This document shows, piece by piece, positions 10,965 through 22,249 of a stretch of DNA of 64,000 bases. A program made the position numbers and the translations under genes. The notes under the pieces are model-generated. The model did not search any database. It worked only from the letters and a program-made list of their open reading frames with translations, and was not told where the DNA came from. The first letter of the stretch is position 1, and each line of letters opens with the position of its first letter. This DNA comes from Scleromitrula shiraiana. Its lineage: Eukaryota > Ascomycota > Leotiomycetes > Helotiales > Sclerotiniaceae. The stretch is taken from NCBI GenBank assembly GCA_028455995.1, contig JABELC010000010.1:1824001-1888000 (forward strand). The letters run 5' to 3'.

Positions 10965-13900
10965 CTACCTACCATCAAACCAATCTTCCCCAAAAGCAGA
11001 CAACTCCCCATCCATAAGCCTCTCCCAATACTCCCAGTCCACGCGCTCCACACCGGACATACACGTGTGCGGCGGGAAATCCGCACTCTCGAGCCATTGC
11101 CATTGATCTTGTGGCCGTATCGCTTTGGTTGTTCCTATTTCCATTTCTTTTCCTATTCCTGTTTCCATTCCCGTCCCCGTTCCCGTTCCTCCTGCTATTG
11201 CTGTGGGTGTTGAAATACTAGCACATGCAATATCTGTATCTAGAGTTCTATTCGGATGGTAGCTGTTCAAGTTACTACAGGGAGATGCTACTCCCGCTAT
11301 AAAGCCCGATTTCCGAATCCCCTGATATTGATGAAGATGAGGATTCGTCAAAGACCCAAGTGATTTCTGTACACCCCCCTGATAATCCGGTGGTTTCTGT
11401 CTAACGTATGATAAAGCCGGGGAATGACTTAGGCTTGGATTTCGAGGGCGAAATGGATCTTCGGTATTGGCTTTTGTTTGTGTTTGTGTTTGTGTTTGTT
11501 GGGTTATTTTCATATCCATATTCGTATCCATATTCATATTTATATTCGTATTTATATCTATATCCGGATATATCACTCGTTCATTTAATCCTCCCGTTTG
11601 AGGAGAACTGTGAATTGAATTTTCCCTCTGCTGATGTAGGTTTTGTCTTTGCGCTCTTAATGTTTCAATGAATCTTGGAACTTCTCGTCCACCATCTTTT
11701 TCTCCCCTGTTTCCCCACGCTCTAAGAACTAGGTTCCCTAGCGCGAAATAGAGGGGGCTTTTAATGTCCGTTAACATGTCCCATCGATATTCATATGCCA
11801 TCTCGACGTATGTCCATGCTCTATCTATTAATTCCTTTTCCCCTTCCGAATCTCTTTTCCCTTCCCCTTCCCCTTCCCCTTCCCCTTCCCCTTCCTTCTC
11901 CCTCTCATCCCCACCCCCATCTCCATCTCCATCTCCTTCCTTCCCCTTATGTCTCAACTCACTCAACAAATAAATAAACGCATCCACCTGAAAATGCCCA
12001 TGAACATGCCACAAATACCTATCCACCAAGCGATTACCACGTCCTAGCGCATCATACTCCAGCATCTTCAAGGACTCCTTAAACAGGATATCCTTCTCCT
12101 TCCTGGACATAGTGGCCCCGTTATCGGGATACTGTCGCGGATGATGCGCCATGAGTCGCATGGAGCAGATGACGGATTTGGCGACGTAGGTGGCGAGGAG
12201 ATGGAGGGGGATGCTCGGGTCGCAGTATTTGAGATATCGGTTTTGGAGGGTCGTTTCGAGCTCGTTGATGGTGGTATCTTTGGAGGTTATTATTTCGTTG
12301 ACGGTTGTTGCGTCCCTTTGATGGTTAACGTGACCACCACCTCCTCTTCCACCTCCTCCTCCTTCAACTCCTCCTTCTCCATGACCCCCATGTCCATGTC
12401 CACCATGTCCATGTCCACCATGACCACCATACCCATGACCTTCCCCCCCCAAAAGATTAGCTTTCCGAATCGCCCGCACAACTTCATATCTAATACAACA
12501 AAAGATCATTTCCGTAGCGCCCTCACGTTCCCGCGGTGTTTCAATCATATCTGGCGTTAGATCACTATCACTAACATTTAGGGGTAACTTGGTATCAAAT
12601 TCAGCCAAGCACTATGAATGAATCAGCACATATGAGCATTAAAAAAAATAAAAAATAAAAAAATGAAATTTCCATCTCTCTCCCCTTTTCCGCGAAAAAA
12701 ATTGGAATTTGTGAGATGAGATGATAAAATAAAATAGGATAGGATAGAATAGAATAGAATAAAATAGGATAGGATAGAATAAAATAACATCAAGACAACA
12801 ACGAGCAAAGCAAAACATACAGCAGGAAACCCCGCCCCCGATAACTTGGCGGCCAATCCATCCAGCGAAACAATCTGCCACCAGACTCTCCTCCTCATCT
12901 CCGTATCAAAAGGCGATAAATGATACGAGGATCCATCGCGATGGATGCCTAACCTTTGGCCGATTCGAATGCATGTTCCCGTTAATATCCAAAAGGTATG
13001 GGCGTCGTAGTATCGGCGTGATGCTAGCTATAGATGGGCTGTGTTAGTGTTTGATGTGATGGTTTGCATATTGTAGCTATTATGTATATATATATATATA
13101 TGTATGCATATATATATTCGTACAATCTATAAGCAAGCCCACCGGGTATATCGTATGGAGAATAGAGAAGGCGGGGGTGGGGAAGAAAGAAACGAAACGA
13201 AACGAAAAACTTGCAAGAAATAAAACATAAGCCTGCAAAGAAGTAAGACTCAACGATTTCAAAAACCGCCCATTAACCAACGCTTGCTGACTCGCCCAAC
13301 TCCACCTCTGCATAAGAATCTCCCTGCCCTCTCCAAACAACCCCTCACACTCCTCATCGCGCATACTGCCCACGGCGAGCAAATAAACGACAAACATGAG
13401 CGCCTCGGTCGGTTTCGGCACATTGTTTAGATCGGACGTCGCTTCGAGAATCATCTCTTGAACACTCGGGGCGTGGAAGATTTTGACGAGCGGGTTTACA
13501 TTTGTGAGAAAGATTTGCCAGAGCCGGAAGATGGTGACGGGGGTGGGGTGGTAGGTGTGCAGGGGGCGGGGGGTGTGGGCGAGGAGGAAGGAGGAGGCTT
13601 CCGGGAAGAGGGGGGTAGACTCGTTGGTGTCGTCTTCGGATGAGGGGGCTTGGAATGCATCTTTTGGGTCTTGGAGTTCGTTGCTTAGATTTTCCCATAT
13701 TGTGCTGTGGTGTTATGTTAGTAAGTATATGGTGTATAGAAAATATGTCACTGTATTCTATAGTACAGTACAAGACATATCTTATAACATTAGTATATAC
13801 CTTTCAACATAACGAGAATTTCCATGTTTAGAAAATAATTGACCAGGTATTTGTATCGAACCACGACATTTACATGGTCGTATTCTTGAAGAAGAAGAAC

Positions 13901-14693
13901 CTTGTTGTTGTTGATGATGATTTGATAGTGGAGCGGAATTATTAGCGGAAGCGGAAGAATTATTAGAACCAGGGAAATGATTTTGTGGAATCCTCCCCAT
14001 TGAATTTTGAGTTTGAGTTTGAATTTGATTCCGATTCCGATTCCGATTCCAAATTTCCTTTTCTTTTTCTTGGTGTCGATTAGAATTATTACTTGATTCT
14101 TGACCACCTGATCCATTTCCATTTCCATTTCCATTTCCATTTCCATTTCCATTTCCATCCCCCTCATTATCACCCACATCCTCACCCCCACTCCCCGTAT
14201 TACATCCCATTGCCATTCCCCCTCCCATCTCCATCCCCATCCCCATCTCCATCTCCATCTCCAACCCCAACCCCCCCATCCCCCCCTCACCACCCTCTCT
14301 CCCACCCCCCTCATCAATCCCAATCCCATTAACCCTCAACAAACACTCATACTTCCTCAACCTAGCCGCCACATCCAACTCACCCAGCTTCCTCTTCCTC
14401 CTCCTCCTCGGCGTCGACGGCGTGCTGGGTATACACTCGACATGAGCTTTCACGCAATTCGAGCATGGTTTCTGACGGTCGCATTTTACTTTTCGCTGTT
14501 GGCATAGCGTGCATGAGTGGCCTCGGGTGAGTTTTTGTACTTGCGGTTGGGTTATGGGGAGGGGTGGTGGGGGGAGGGTGGGGGGAGATTCTGTTTGTGG
14601 GATGGGTTGTTGTGGTTGTTGTTGTGGTGGTGGTGGTGGTAATGTTGATGATGAGAATGAGGATGATAGTGGTGGTTGAGAAGAAGATTCCAT
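10965..14693 (-). CDS. Zn2Cys6 transcription factor with fungal regulatory domain, 1078 aa
   Basis: Nuclear DNA-binding regulator; target genes unknown. The model has four exons on the complement: 13801-14693, 13215-13704, 12821-13027 and 10965-12611; all junctions keep frame. Residues 1-60 are Ser/Pro/Gln-rich. The binuclear zinc cluster is C61-x2-C-x6-C-x5-C-x2-C-x6-C87 (CTLCQQRKVKCDRQKPC), followed by a basic RRRRKRK stretch. Residues of about 130-240 are Gly/Glu/Asn low complexity, including a GN dipeptide run. The middle-homology domain spans about residues 300-700 with HTFWILTG, RIGQRLGIHRDG and RRRVWWQIVSLDG. Later exon 4 adds Gly-His, Glu-Gly and Thr-Gln repeats. Intron 2 (13028-13214) appears to use a GC-AG boundary (GCAAGT), since the GT alternative two bases away needs a weaker acceptor. 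Introns 2 and 3 are long (187 and 209 bp) and carry TA or A-rich repeats. Confidence 0.85.
11858..11900. repeat. Coding hexanucleotide repeat (CCCTTC/GAAGGG) encoding Glu-Gly
   Basis: Tandem units inside the last exon of the Zn2Cys6 gene, translated on the complement as an alternating E/G run. Length changes keep frame. Confidence 0.85.
14113..14157. repeat. Coding hexanucleotide repeat (TTTCCA/TGGAAA) encoding Gly-Asn
   Basis: Seven tandem 6-bp units inside exon 1 of the Zn2Cys6 gene give a (GN)n run after the zinc cluster. Confidence 0.9.
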
Positions 14694-15502
14694 TATTCAA
14701 TCAAATGAAATGAAATAAAGATACAATCAACACAATATAATATAATATAAAACGATACGACAAAGGATATAAATCAACCCATACCATATATCGTTGTCAA
14801 AAAAGATAATTTATTCAGTTATTCAGTTATTTACGATTCTCGTATCGGTCGGATATTGATTCTTACGATTGATTAATTGATTAATTGATTACGACAAATA
14901 AATCTAATCTAATCTACTACTACTAGTAGTATATCACCGACGCGGAATTTCGGATTCCTCGGGTATTTAATCCTTAATCTTTAATGAGCGGGGTTATCTA
15001 ATTATTTTATTATTTCTCTATACTATGGATATCATGATATGCAAGAGACAAGAAACAAGAAACAGAGTGATAGATAGCCAAGCAAATTCCTATCATGAGA
15101 TATAATATTTATAGCATTTAAAAGATAGACGCCATATATTAATTATGATAACAATAACAATAAATATAAATATAAATTTAAAACCAAGCACCAGAAACCA
15201 CAAACCACAAATCACAAATACAAATACAAATACAAAAGATAAAATAAGATAAAATAAAATAAAAATAAAAACTCAGGGTAATAAAGATCAATCAATCAAT
15301 CAAATCAAATCAAAATCAAATCAATTATCCAATAAATGCAAAGAACCTAAAAAGACCTATAATACTAATAAAGAAAGAAACGCTAAACCGCAGCATAATA
15401 AATAAATAAATAGATAAATAAATACAAATCCATTCCATTCCACCCCATCCATTCCATCTAAACCCCATCCCACCCCATCCCATCCATCCATCCATCCATC
15501 GT
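14694..15502. other. Intergenic region, promoter of the Zn2Cys6 gene and 3' flank of the bZIP gene
   Basis: AT-rich, with short runs such as (ATTGATTA)n near 14868-14890, (ACAAAT)n near 15210-15232 and (CCATC)n near 15480-15500. No gene or RNA is recognised. Confidence 0.5.
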
Positions 15503-17450
15503 TTACAAGAAACACAAAGCATCCAACCTCTGGCACACGACATCCATAGAATCACATAACCTAGTCGCTCTAGCGATTGCCGAGTGTTGCGCTTTCGAAT
15601 CTCGATCTCTGATCATGAGGGTGAATGTTGGGGGTTTTATTATGTCTAGGGTTGAGAGATCTATATTTGGGAATTTTGGGGTTGATGATGTTGATGTTGA
15701 TGATTCTTTCGATGTTGTTGATGAAGAAGATGAAGATCTATCATCAATAAACAAAGCAAAAGCAGGATCATTATCGAATTCGTCATCCTCAACCTCATCA
15801 ACGACAGCTATAGCCGTAATATCCTCAAACACAGACATAGACACAGACGCAGAAACAGATACAGGACGTTCCACGACAGGAAGTTCGACCTTCTCATCTT
15901 CCGATTCGAGGGTACTACTGATGAAATTTGATGGTTTACCCGAGAGAATCGATGAATCGATCATGGTTTCGGGGAGTGATAGAACGGAGAAGACTTGTGG
16001 TTGGTAAGAATATCCTCCGTCGGCGTTGATGTCAAGCATGGAGAAATCCATGGCTTGTTCGGGGATCATGGTTATTCCAATATGTTGTTGCATATGTTGT
16101 TGAGCTGCATATGGATTTATATCTTTTCTAACCTGACGTGGTTGTTCTTGGGGTGTTTGTTGTTGTTGTTGTGGTGGTGGTGGTTGTTGGGTTGATGATT
16201 GAGTAGGTGGATTGGATGATAATGTATCGAGAAAACCTGAAAATGCTGATGAAGATAAGAGCATACGAGTGAGATCTGATAAACGAGTATTCTCTTCCAT
16301 TAATGCTTTGTTTTGTGTTCTTAAATCACTATTCTCATTAACCTTGGCAGCAATTTCTCCTTCAAGTTGACTGATGTATTCTATATAATTATTAGTATGT
16401 TAACTCGGAAATGATAATAATCTTCTTACCCTTTCTTCTAGATCTGAATGCACGAGCTGAAACCTTGTTTCGTAGTTGCCTTCTTTCTTTACTACTCAAT
16501 TTCTTTCCTTCCTCACTAGCTAATAATCTTTCATCTTCATCCATATCTTCTTCTTCCTTTCGCATTCTTTGAACATGAGCCAAATGATTTGGTGTAGATG
16601 ATTCACCACTATCTGTAACAACACTACCATGTCTCATGGAGTTAAGAAGTTGAGAAATCTTTTCTTCAACAACAGAATCCGAAGATCCATGAGCTCTTGG
16701 TCGTTGTTGTTGTTGAGGTTGTTGAGGTTGTTGAGGTTGAGGTTGTTTTTGTTGACCACCAGTAGTAGCTAAAGAATTTTGTCGTTGCTGTTGAATAATA
16801 GCTTGTTGTTGTTTCTGTTGAGCTTGAGCTTTTGCAAGTGCGGCTTGTTGTTGATGCATACCAGGCCAAAGTCTACCAACATTACTTGATTGAGTTGGAA
16901 GAACATTGGTAACTGGTAAAGATTGCGAACCAATATTACTTGGATCGATAAACTCTGTAGATTGTTCTGGATAAAAGAATGCAGGTTCGCGATTTGATGA
17001 TTCATATTCCATATCAATATCTGATGGATGAAATGGTGTTTGAGATGGAGTTGAACCGAAATCCACAAATTCTTCACTTGGACTCAATCCTGATAAATAA
17101 CCATCGGAATATCCATATCTATTATTGATGTGTGAATTGTTTTGATTGATTGCAATTGTACTTGCGATGGAACCTTGTGGAATTCCAGTTTGTTGACGAT
17201 AAAGATCATATTGATGACTTGGACCGGAGAGGGTTGGTTGAGAAGTTGATGAAGATAAAGTTGTTGAAGTATTTGCGGATGATGATCTTGCAAATTGTGA
17301 TTTGGAAGTAGATGGTGAGATGGAAGGAGAATTATATGATACGGTTTCATATTCTGAAAAGTCGATTAAAGATTCGAGAGGATCTAAGCAACCACCTTGA
17401 GGGGTGGTTATATTTGATGAGGCCGACGACATGGTTGATTCTGTCTTCAT
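15503..17450 (-). CDS. bZIP transcription factor, 632 aa
   Basis: Nuclear homo- or heterodimeric activator. Exons on the complement are 16430-17450 and 15503-16380; the 49-bp intron (GTAAGA...TATAG) splits the gene exactly at the basic-region/zipper border. The basic region KERRQLRNKVSARAFRSRRK carries the invariant N328-x7-R336 pair, followed by the zipper (YISQLEGEI, ENSDLRTQNKAL, ENTRLSDLTRMLL). Upstream are an acidic/Ser-rich N-terminus (LESLIDFSEYETV) and Gln-rich repeats (KQPQPQQPQQPQQQQ). The C-terminus ends in a conserved-looking tail (LCDSMDVVCQRLDALCFL). The basic region resembles the Podospora IDI-4 class as I remember it, but that is not decisive. Other ascomycete bZIPs cannot be excluded. 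The 4.8-kb upstream gap suggests extended regulation or a long leader. Confidence 0.9.
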
Positions 17451-17495
17451 TGTTCTCGACCTTTGATTCTTATTTTGATTCTTCTTCTTGTTCTT

Positions 17496-17550
<55 letters not shown>

Positions 17551-19738
17551 CCTGATGTGAATGTTTCGTAATGAAAACGATATAGCGATGAAATAAATTA
17601 TCCTTTATTTATTCTTATTGATGAAGATATAAAATTGGTATAAAAATTGATGAAAACAAAAAAAAAATAGAATAGATTTGTTCTAGATATATTTGATTGA
17701 TTTGATACTAGTATTGATTAATAAATATCATTTGTTTAATCAAATATAATTATTGTTATTGTTATTGTTATTGTTAGTTTTATTTTTTATTTATTTTTTT
17801 ATTTTTTAGGGGGATATTATAAGGAAAAAGAGAGAAAGGGAGATTATGAAATGAAGGAACTTGAAATAAAACAAATTTAAAGAAGGACTATATTATTGCT
17901 TTAGATCTTGGTATTTTCTTGGTATAGTAGTAATAGTAAGATAGAAAAAGGTAGAAAAAGGTAGAAAAGGGTAGAAAAAAGGTGGCTTTGCTCAAAGAGA
18001 AAGTGGGTATAATTTACTCAATAAGTAAAAAGTAAGGGAAAGACGCGCGTTCACTTCTCAATGTTTATTGGTTGATTGATTGATTGGTTGGTTGATTTAA
18101 AAAGATCCCTTATTTTTTATTAAATCTCTAATAAATAATATAAATCCTTTCCTAATAAAGTTTAAATCTTTTTATTAAATAGACTTCAAGTTAAAAAGGT
18201 CATAATTTGAGAAAATTAATAGATAAAATGTCGGCGATCGGATGATGTTTAGATTAGATTAGGATTAGTGTAAACTCTTTTCTTAGTTCCACGGTATACC
18301 GGTATGTATTACCGGTATGTATATCTAGGTAGTAGTTCTTAAATAATAACTGCCTAGTTCTGCGACGGACTGTGCTGTGATGAATATTATATGGATGGAA
18401 ATAAATACGAGTCCGCAACACCGCACCGCAGCAGGAGTATCAATTTTTGTGAGGATGGGTGTTATGGATTTTTAATTGATTGGATCTAATTCGATTGGTA
18501 TGAATTGATGACGATGATAATATTGGTTGGGGATTCATTATGGCTTATTGAGCTGAGTATATATCTATATATCTATCTATCTATCTATCTATCTGTACTG
18601 TATTTGTATGTCCGGAAGCATCGGTATGATTGAGTGAGTGAGTATGTATGTACAAGGCGATGAGTAGGAATCTAATGATGACACTTTTCGCAATCGTATT
18701 GGGAATCAATTGAGTACAAATATTGAAACATATAAAAAGAATAAAATACTTTCTACAGGTCACGGTTCTTCTTTAATTTCGTTATAATATAATATCTATA
18801 TCTATATGATTTCTCGTGATTTGATTATATTCTATAACATATTGCGATTTCAGATTCAAAGTCTAGTATGTTTGAAATTCTACTATAGATCTAGACCTAC
18901 CCATTACTATTACTATTACTATTACTATTAACCTTAGGCTTAGGCTTAGGATTTCACATATATAGGAGTTTGTGAGACCAATAATACAAGCTTCAAGCTT
19001 CAAGCTTCAAGCTTCAAGCATCTAAAAGAAAGTTGTTTCTACTTCATATTTCTATACTCGAGTATATTATTATTATTCTTTCTATGATACTATAGATATG
19101 ATACTATAGATACTACAATAATTGCTCACAGCACAGAAATAATATTATCCATATAAAAATCCATTGGGGATCTGGATCTGGATCTGGACCTTGACCTTGA
19201 CCTTGACCTTGACTTGCATTCAAGTTCCTGAAAATAATACAGCAATCGTACCAGTAGTTAGTTGTTTAAGGTTTAAGGGGCAGTGCATATACTAGTATAT
19301 ACTTTTGCGGAGCGGGAATGAATGGATAAAGTGGATGGAAGAAGGTGGAATTGAAGTGGAATTGAAGTGGAGTGAGGGATGGAGAGAAGGAGGGAGGAAT
19401 GTCCGTTATTTTATTATTATTAGTATTAGTATTCCCGAGTAACTTTCTTTTCATTATCAAATAACCATAAATTCAAGTATTCTTATTCCTATTCCTATTA
19501 TTATTCTTATTTCATAGCCACATAACCACATAACCACATAGCCACACATCATTTATAAAGAAAAGCCACATCGATCATAATCACACCACAATCACAATCA
19601 TAATCACAATCATAATCATAATAGTGCACCAACTCCCGAAGTCCGACTCGCAAGTCGCAATATTACTTTATTACTTTATTACTTTCAAAGGATACCAAAC
19701 AACAATGAACCGAATTATAATCCGGAAATTCCATATAA

Positions 19739-19772
<34 letters not shown>

Positions 19773-22249
19773 CATCACTCAGGCTTTCAGATTCTGTCTG
19801 AAGTTATGCAAATTAAACTATGCAATACATGTCACGGTCTTTAATGCAAAATAAATATATCTATCTATCTATCTTTGGTGCAAAATTTATACTTTTCGTA
19901 TCGTATCATATCATATCATATCAATCAGCCAAGCTTGATGAATTTACTGATATGATATATAATATATATATATAATATAATAAGCTATACTCAGGCTTGA
20001 ACTAAATTAATAATATAGGTTCGTAACGGCTCGGTCCCGAGTATAATCCGCTCCACCTTTCTCGGTTTCCATATATGCATTTTCATTTTCATGCTCATTT
20101 TCATGCTTATGCTCCAGCTCCATCTTACTGACTTTCTTACTTTCTTACTTTCTTTCTTCCATGATGATTCATTTACAGAAGAAGGGATATGGAAGGATAA
20201 CTTGACTCATTAGAGTTTCATCGTTGGAGGGTTCATCGTTCATATTTATATTCATTATTATATCATATCATTATTATATCATATCATTATCATATCCCAT
20301 ACAACTATACTCCCATACCACACTCTAAAAATAGTATCATATCCATCCATATCCATTCTCAACATTCCAACCCATCAATTAAATCCATTCCACCAGCACT
20401 TTACATCATCAAAAATATATCTTCTTAAGTTCTGATATATATATACTACTCCTACACCTAATTGCCAGTAATCCCATTGCTTATTAGCGTTAACATGATC
20501 ATGATTTACATATATATTTCATTTCATGATTTACATATCTCATAAATACCGCTCTAGTATTTTCCTCGATTTTATTTTGTATTAACTATTTCCTATTTCC
20601 TATCTATATTTATCTATATATATATATATATATATCTCTATTCTTTTTTTTTTTTTAGTTTCGAAAATGCGGATTAAGAGGGGAAGGAAGGATAACGATA
20701 AGGATAACGATAAGAACAGGGATAACGATAAGGATAGGGATAGGGATAAGGAAAGACGGGAAATAAATTAAATCTCCGATGTCCGCCCCGCTGCTGGTTG
20801 GTATCCGCTTTGATTTGATTTGGTTTGATTTGATTTGATGTGGGAATTGTTGGTGGAGGAGAGATGAGATTGGAGAATGGAGATTGGAGGGGATGATGAT
20901 ATTGAGTGAGTGAGTGAGTGAGTGAGGACGGTATATATAACTTGAAGAATTAATAGGAGAGTAGAAGATTAGATTAGAAGATTAGATTAGAAGGATAGGA
21001 TAGGATAGGTTAGGTTAGGTTAGAAAATAAATGAATATTAGTATAGACTCAGGCTCTAAAGAATATGATATTATATTATATGATATTATATCAAACCAAA
21101 CAAAACCAGATCATATAACTTGAATGCATAAGAAAACATAAGAAAATCCATTAATGGGAATTATCGATAGATAGATAGATAGATAGATGAATGAATGAAT
21201 GAATGAAACTTGATGAAACGTGAAACTTGATGAGACATGAAACATTTACATTTTGGATTATCACAACTTATAAGCGAGAACCGACTAGGTTTCGACTATT
21301 ATTGTATGTATGTATGTATGTATGTGAGATTACTAGATATTATCGATATTTGAAAGGGGGTCTAGATGCTTCTTTTTTTTTATCTATCTATTTATTTATC
21401 TATCTATCTATCTATAATATAAATAATATGATATAAACAATATAAACAAATGAACTCCAAAAAGGCTAATTTCATTAAATTTGATAGTTGATTTCTAAGG
21501 GGAGGTTGTAGATGATGTTTTGATTTCTTTTTATTAGATCTTGAGTTGAGTGGGTATGGAACTTTAGCTGGTTTGGTTTGGTTTGGTGTGTTTGTTTGTT
21601 GTATGGAGATGAAGATGGAGATGGAGATTCTAATTTTTTATCTTAAAGGAATTCGAATGAATGGATGGATGAATGAATGAATGGATGAATGAATGGATGA
21701 ATAAATGGATGAATAAATGAACAACTAATAAAAAAGCAACTGAGCATATAAATTCCAAATAAAATAAATGATTTATTATAATGAGCTGTCTAAGTCTAAT
21801 AGAATAGAAATTACAGTTAATTCAGATACTATCCGAATGAGAATTTCTTCTTGAAAATTGATTCGGGATCTTAAGTAGGTTGGCTGTAAGTACTGGCGAG
21901 TTGAATGCGTACTATCTGGTTATTTATGTAGCATTTTTTTTCTTTCAAGTTCTTACTATTATTATCATCGTTATTATCATTATTTAGTTAATATTAATAT
22001 CAAATTACCGTTTATTTACCTATCTACCTATTCATCAAAACTTCATGTAAAAGTTTGGATTTGGATTTGGATTTGGGTTTGGGTTTGCATTTGCATTTGT
22101 ATCTAATACATATTATTATCCCATTCCCCCATCCCATCCCTTCCCTTTCTCTTTCCTTTCCCTTTCCCAATCTATAGATCTCTCATATTTATACCCATAT
22201 CCATAATCCTTTATATTACTTTTATTCCTATCCCTCTTCTTATCCCTAT
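17451..22249. other. 4.8-kb gene-free region upstream of the bZIP gene
   Basis: No coding exon is supported on either strand. It holds a (GAT)n run at 17498-17550 about 50 bp above the bZIP start, (ATCT)n at 18565-18595, a four-copy cttcaag repeat near 18990-19018, (ACAT)n at 19738-19768, a (TA)n and T run at 20608-20657, and tetranucleotide ATAG/AATG runs at 21165-21208 and 21655-21720. GC-poor throughout. It probably contains the bZIP promoter plus the 3' flank of the gene at 22250; non-coding transcripts cannot be judged from sequence. Confidence 0.6.
17498..17550. repeat. Trinucleotide repeat, (GAT)n of 17-18 units
   Basis: A perfect run about 48 bp upstream of the bZIP ATG, so most likely inside its 5' leader (read as ATC repeats in the mRNA). 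Confidence 0.95.

Noticed and set aside
14093..14332. His/Phe and Pro/Ser repeat frame on the plus strand
   Set aside because: It is the antisense reading of the hexanucleotide repeat inside the Zn2Cys6 gene.
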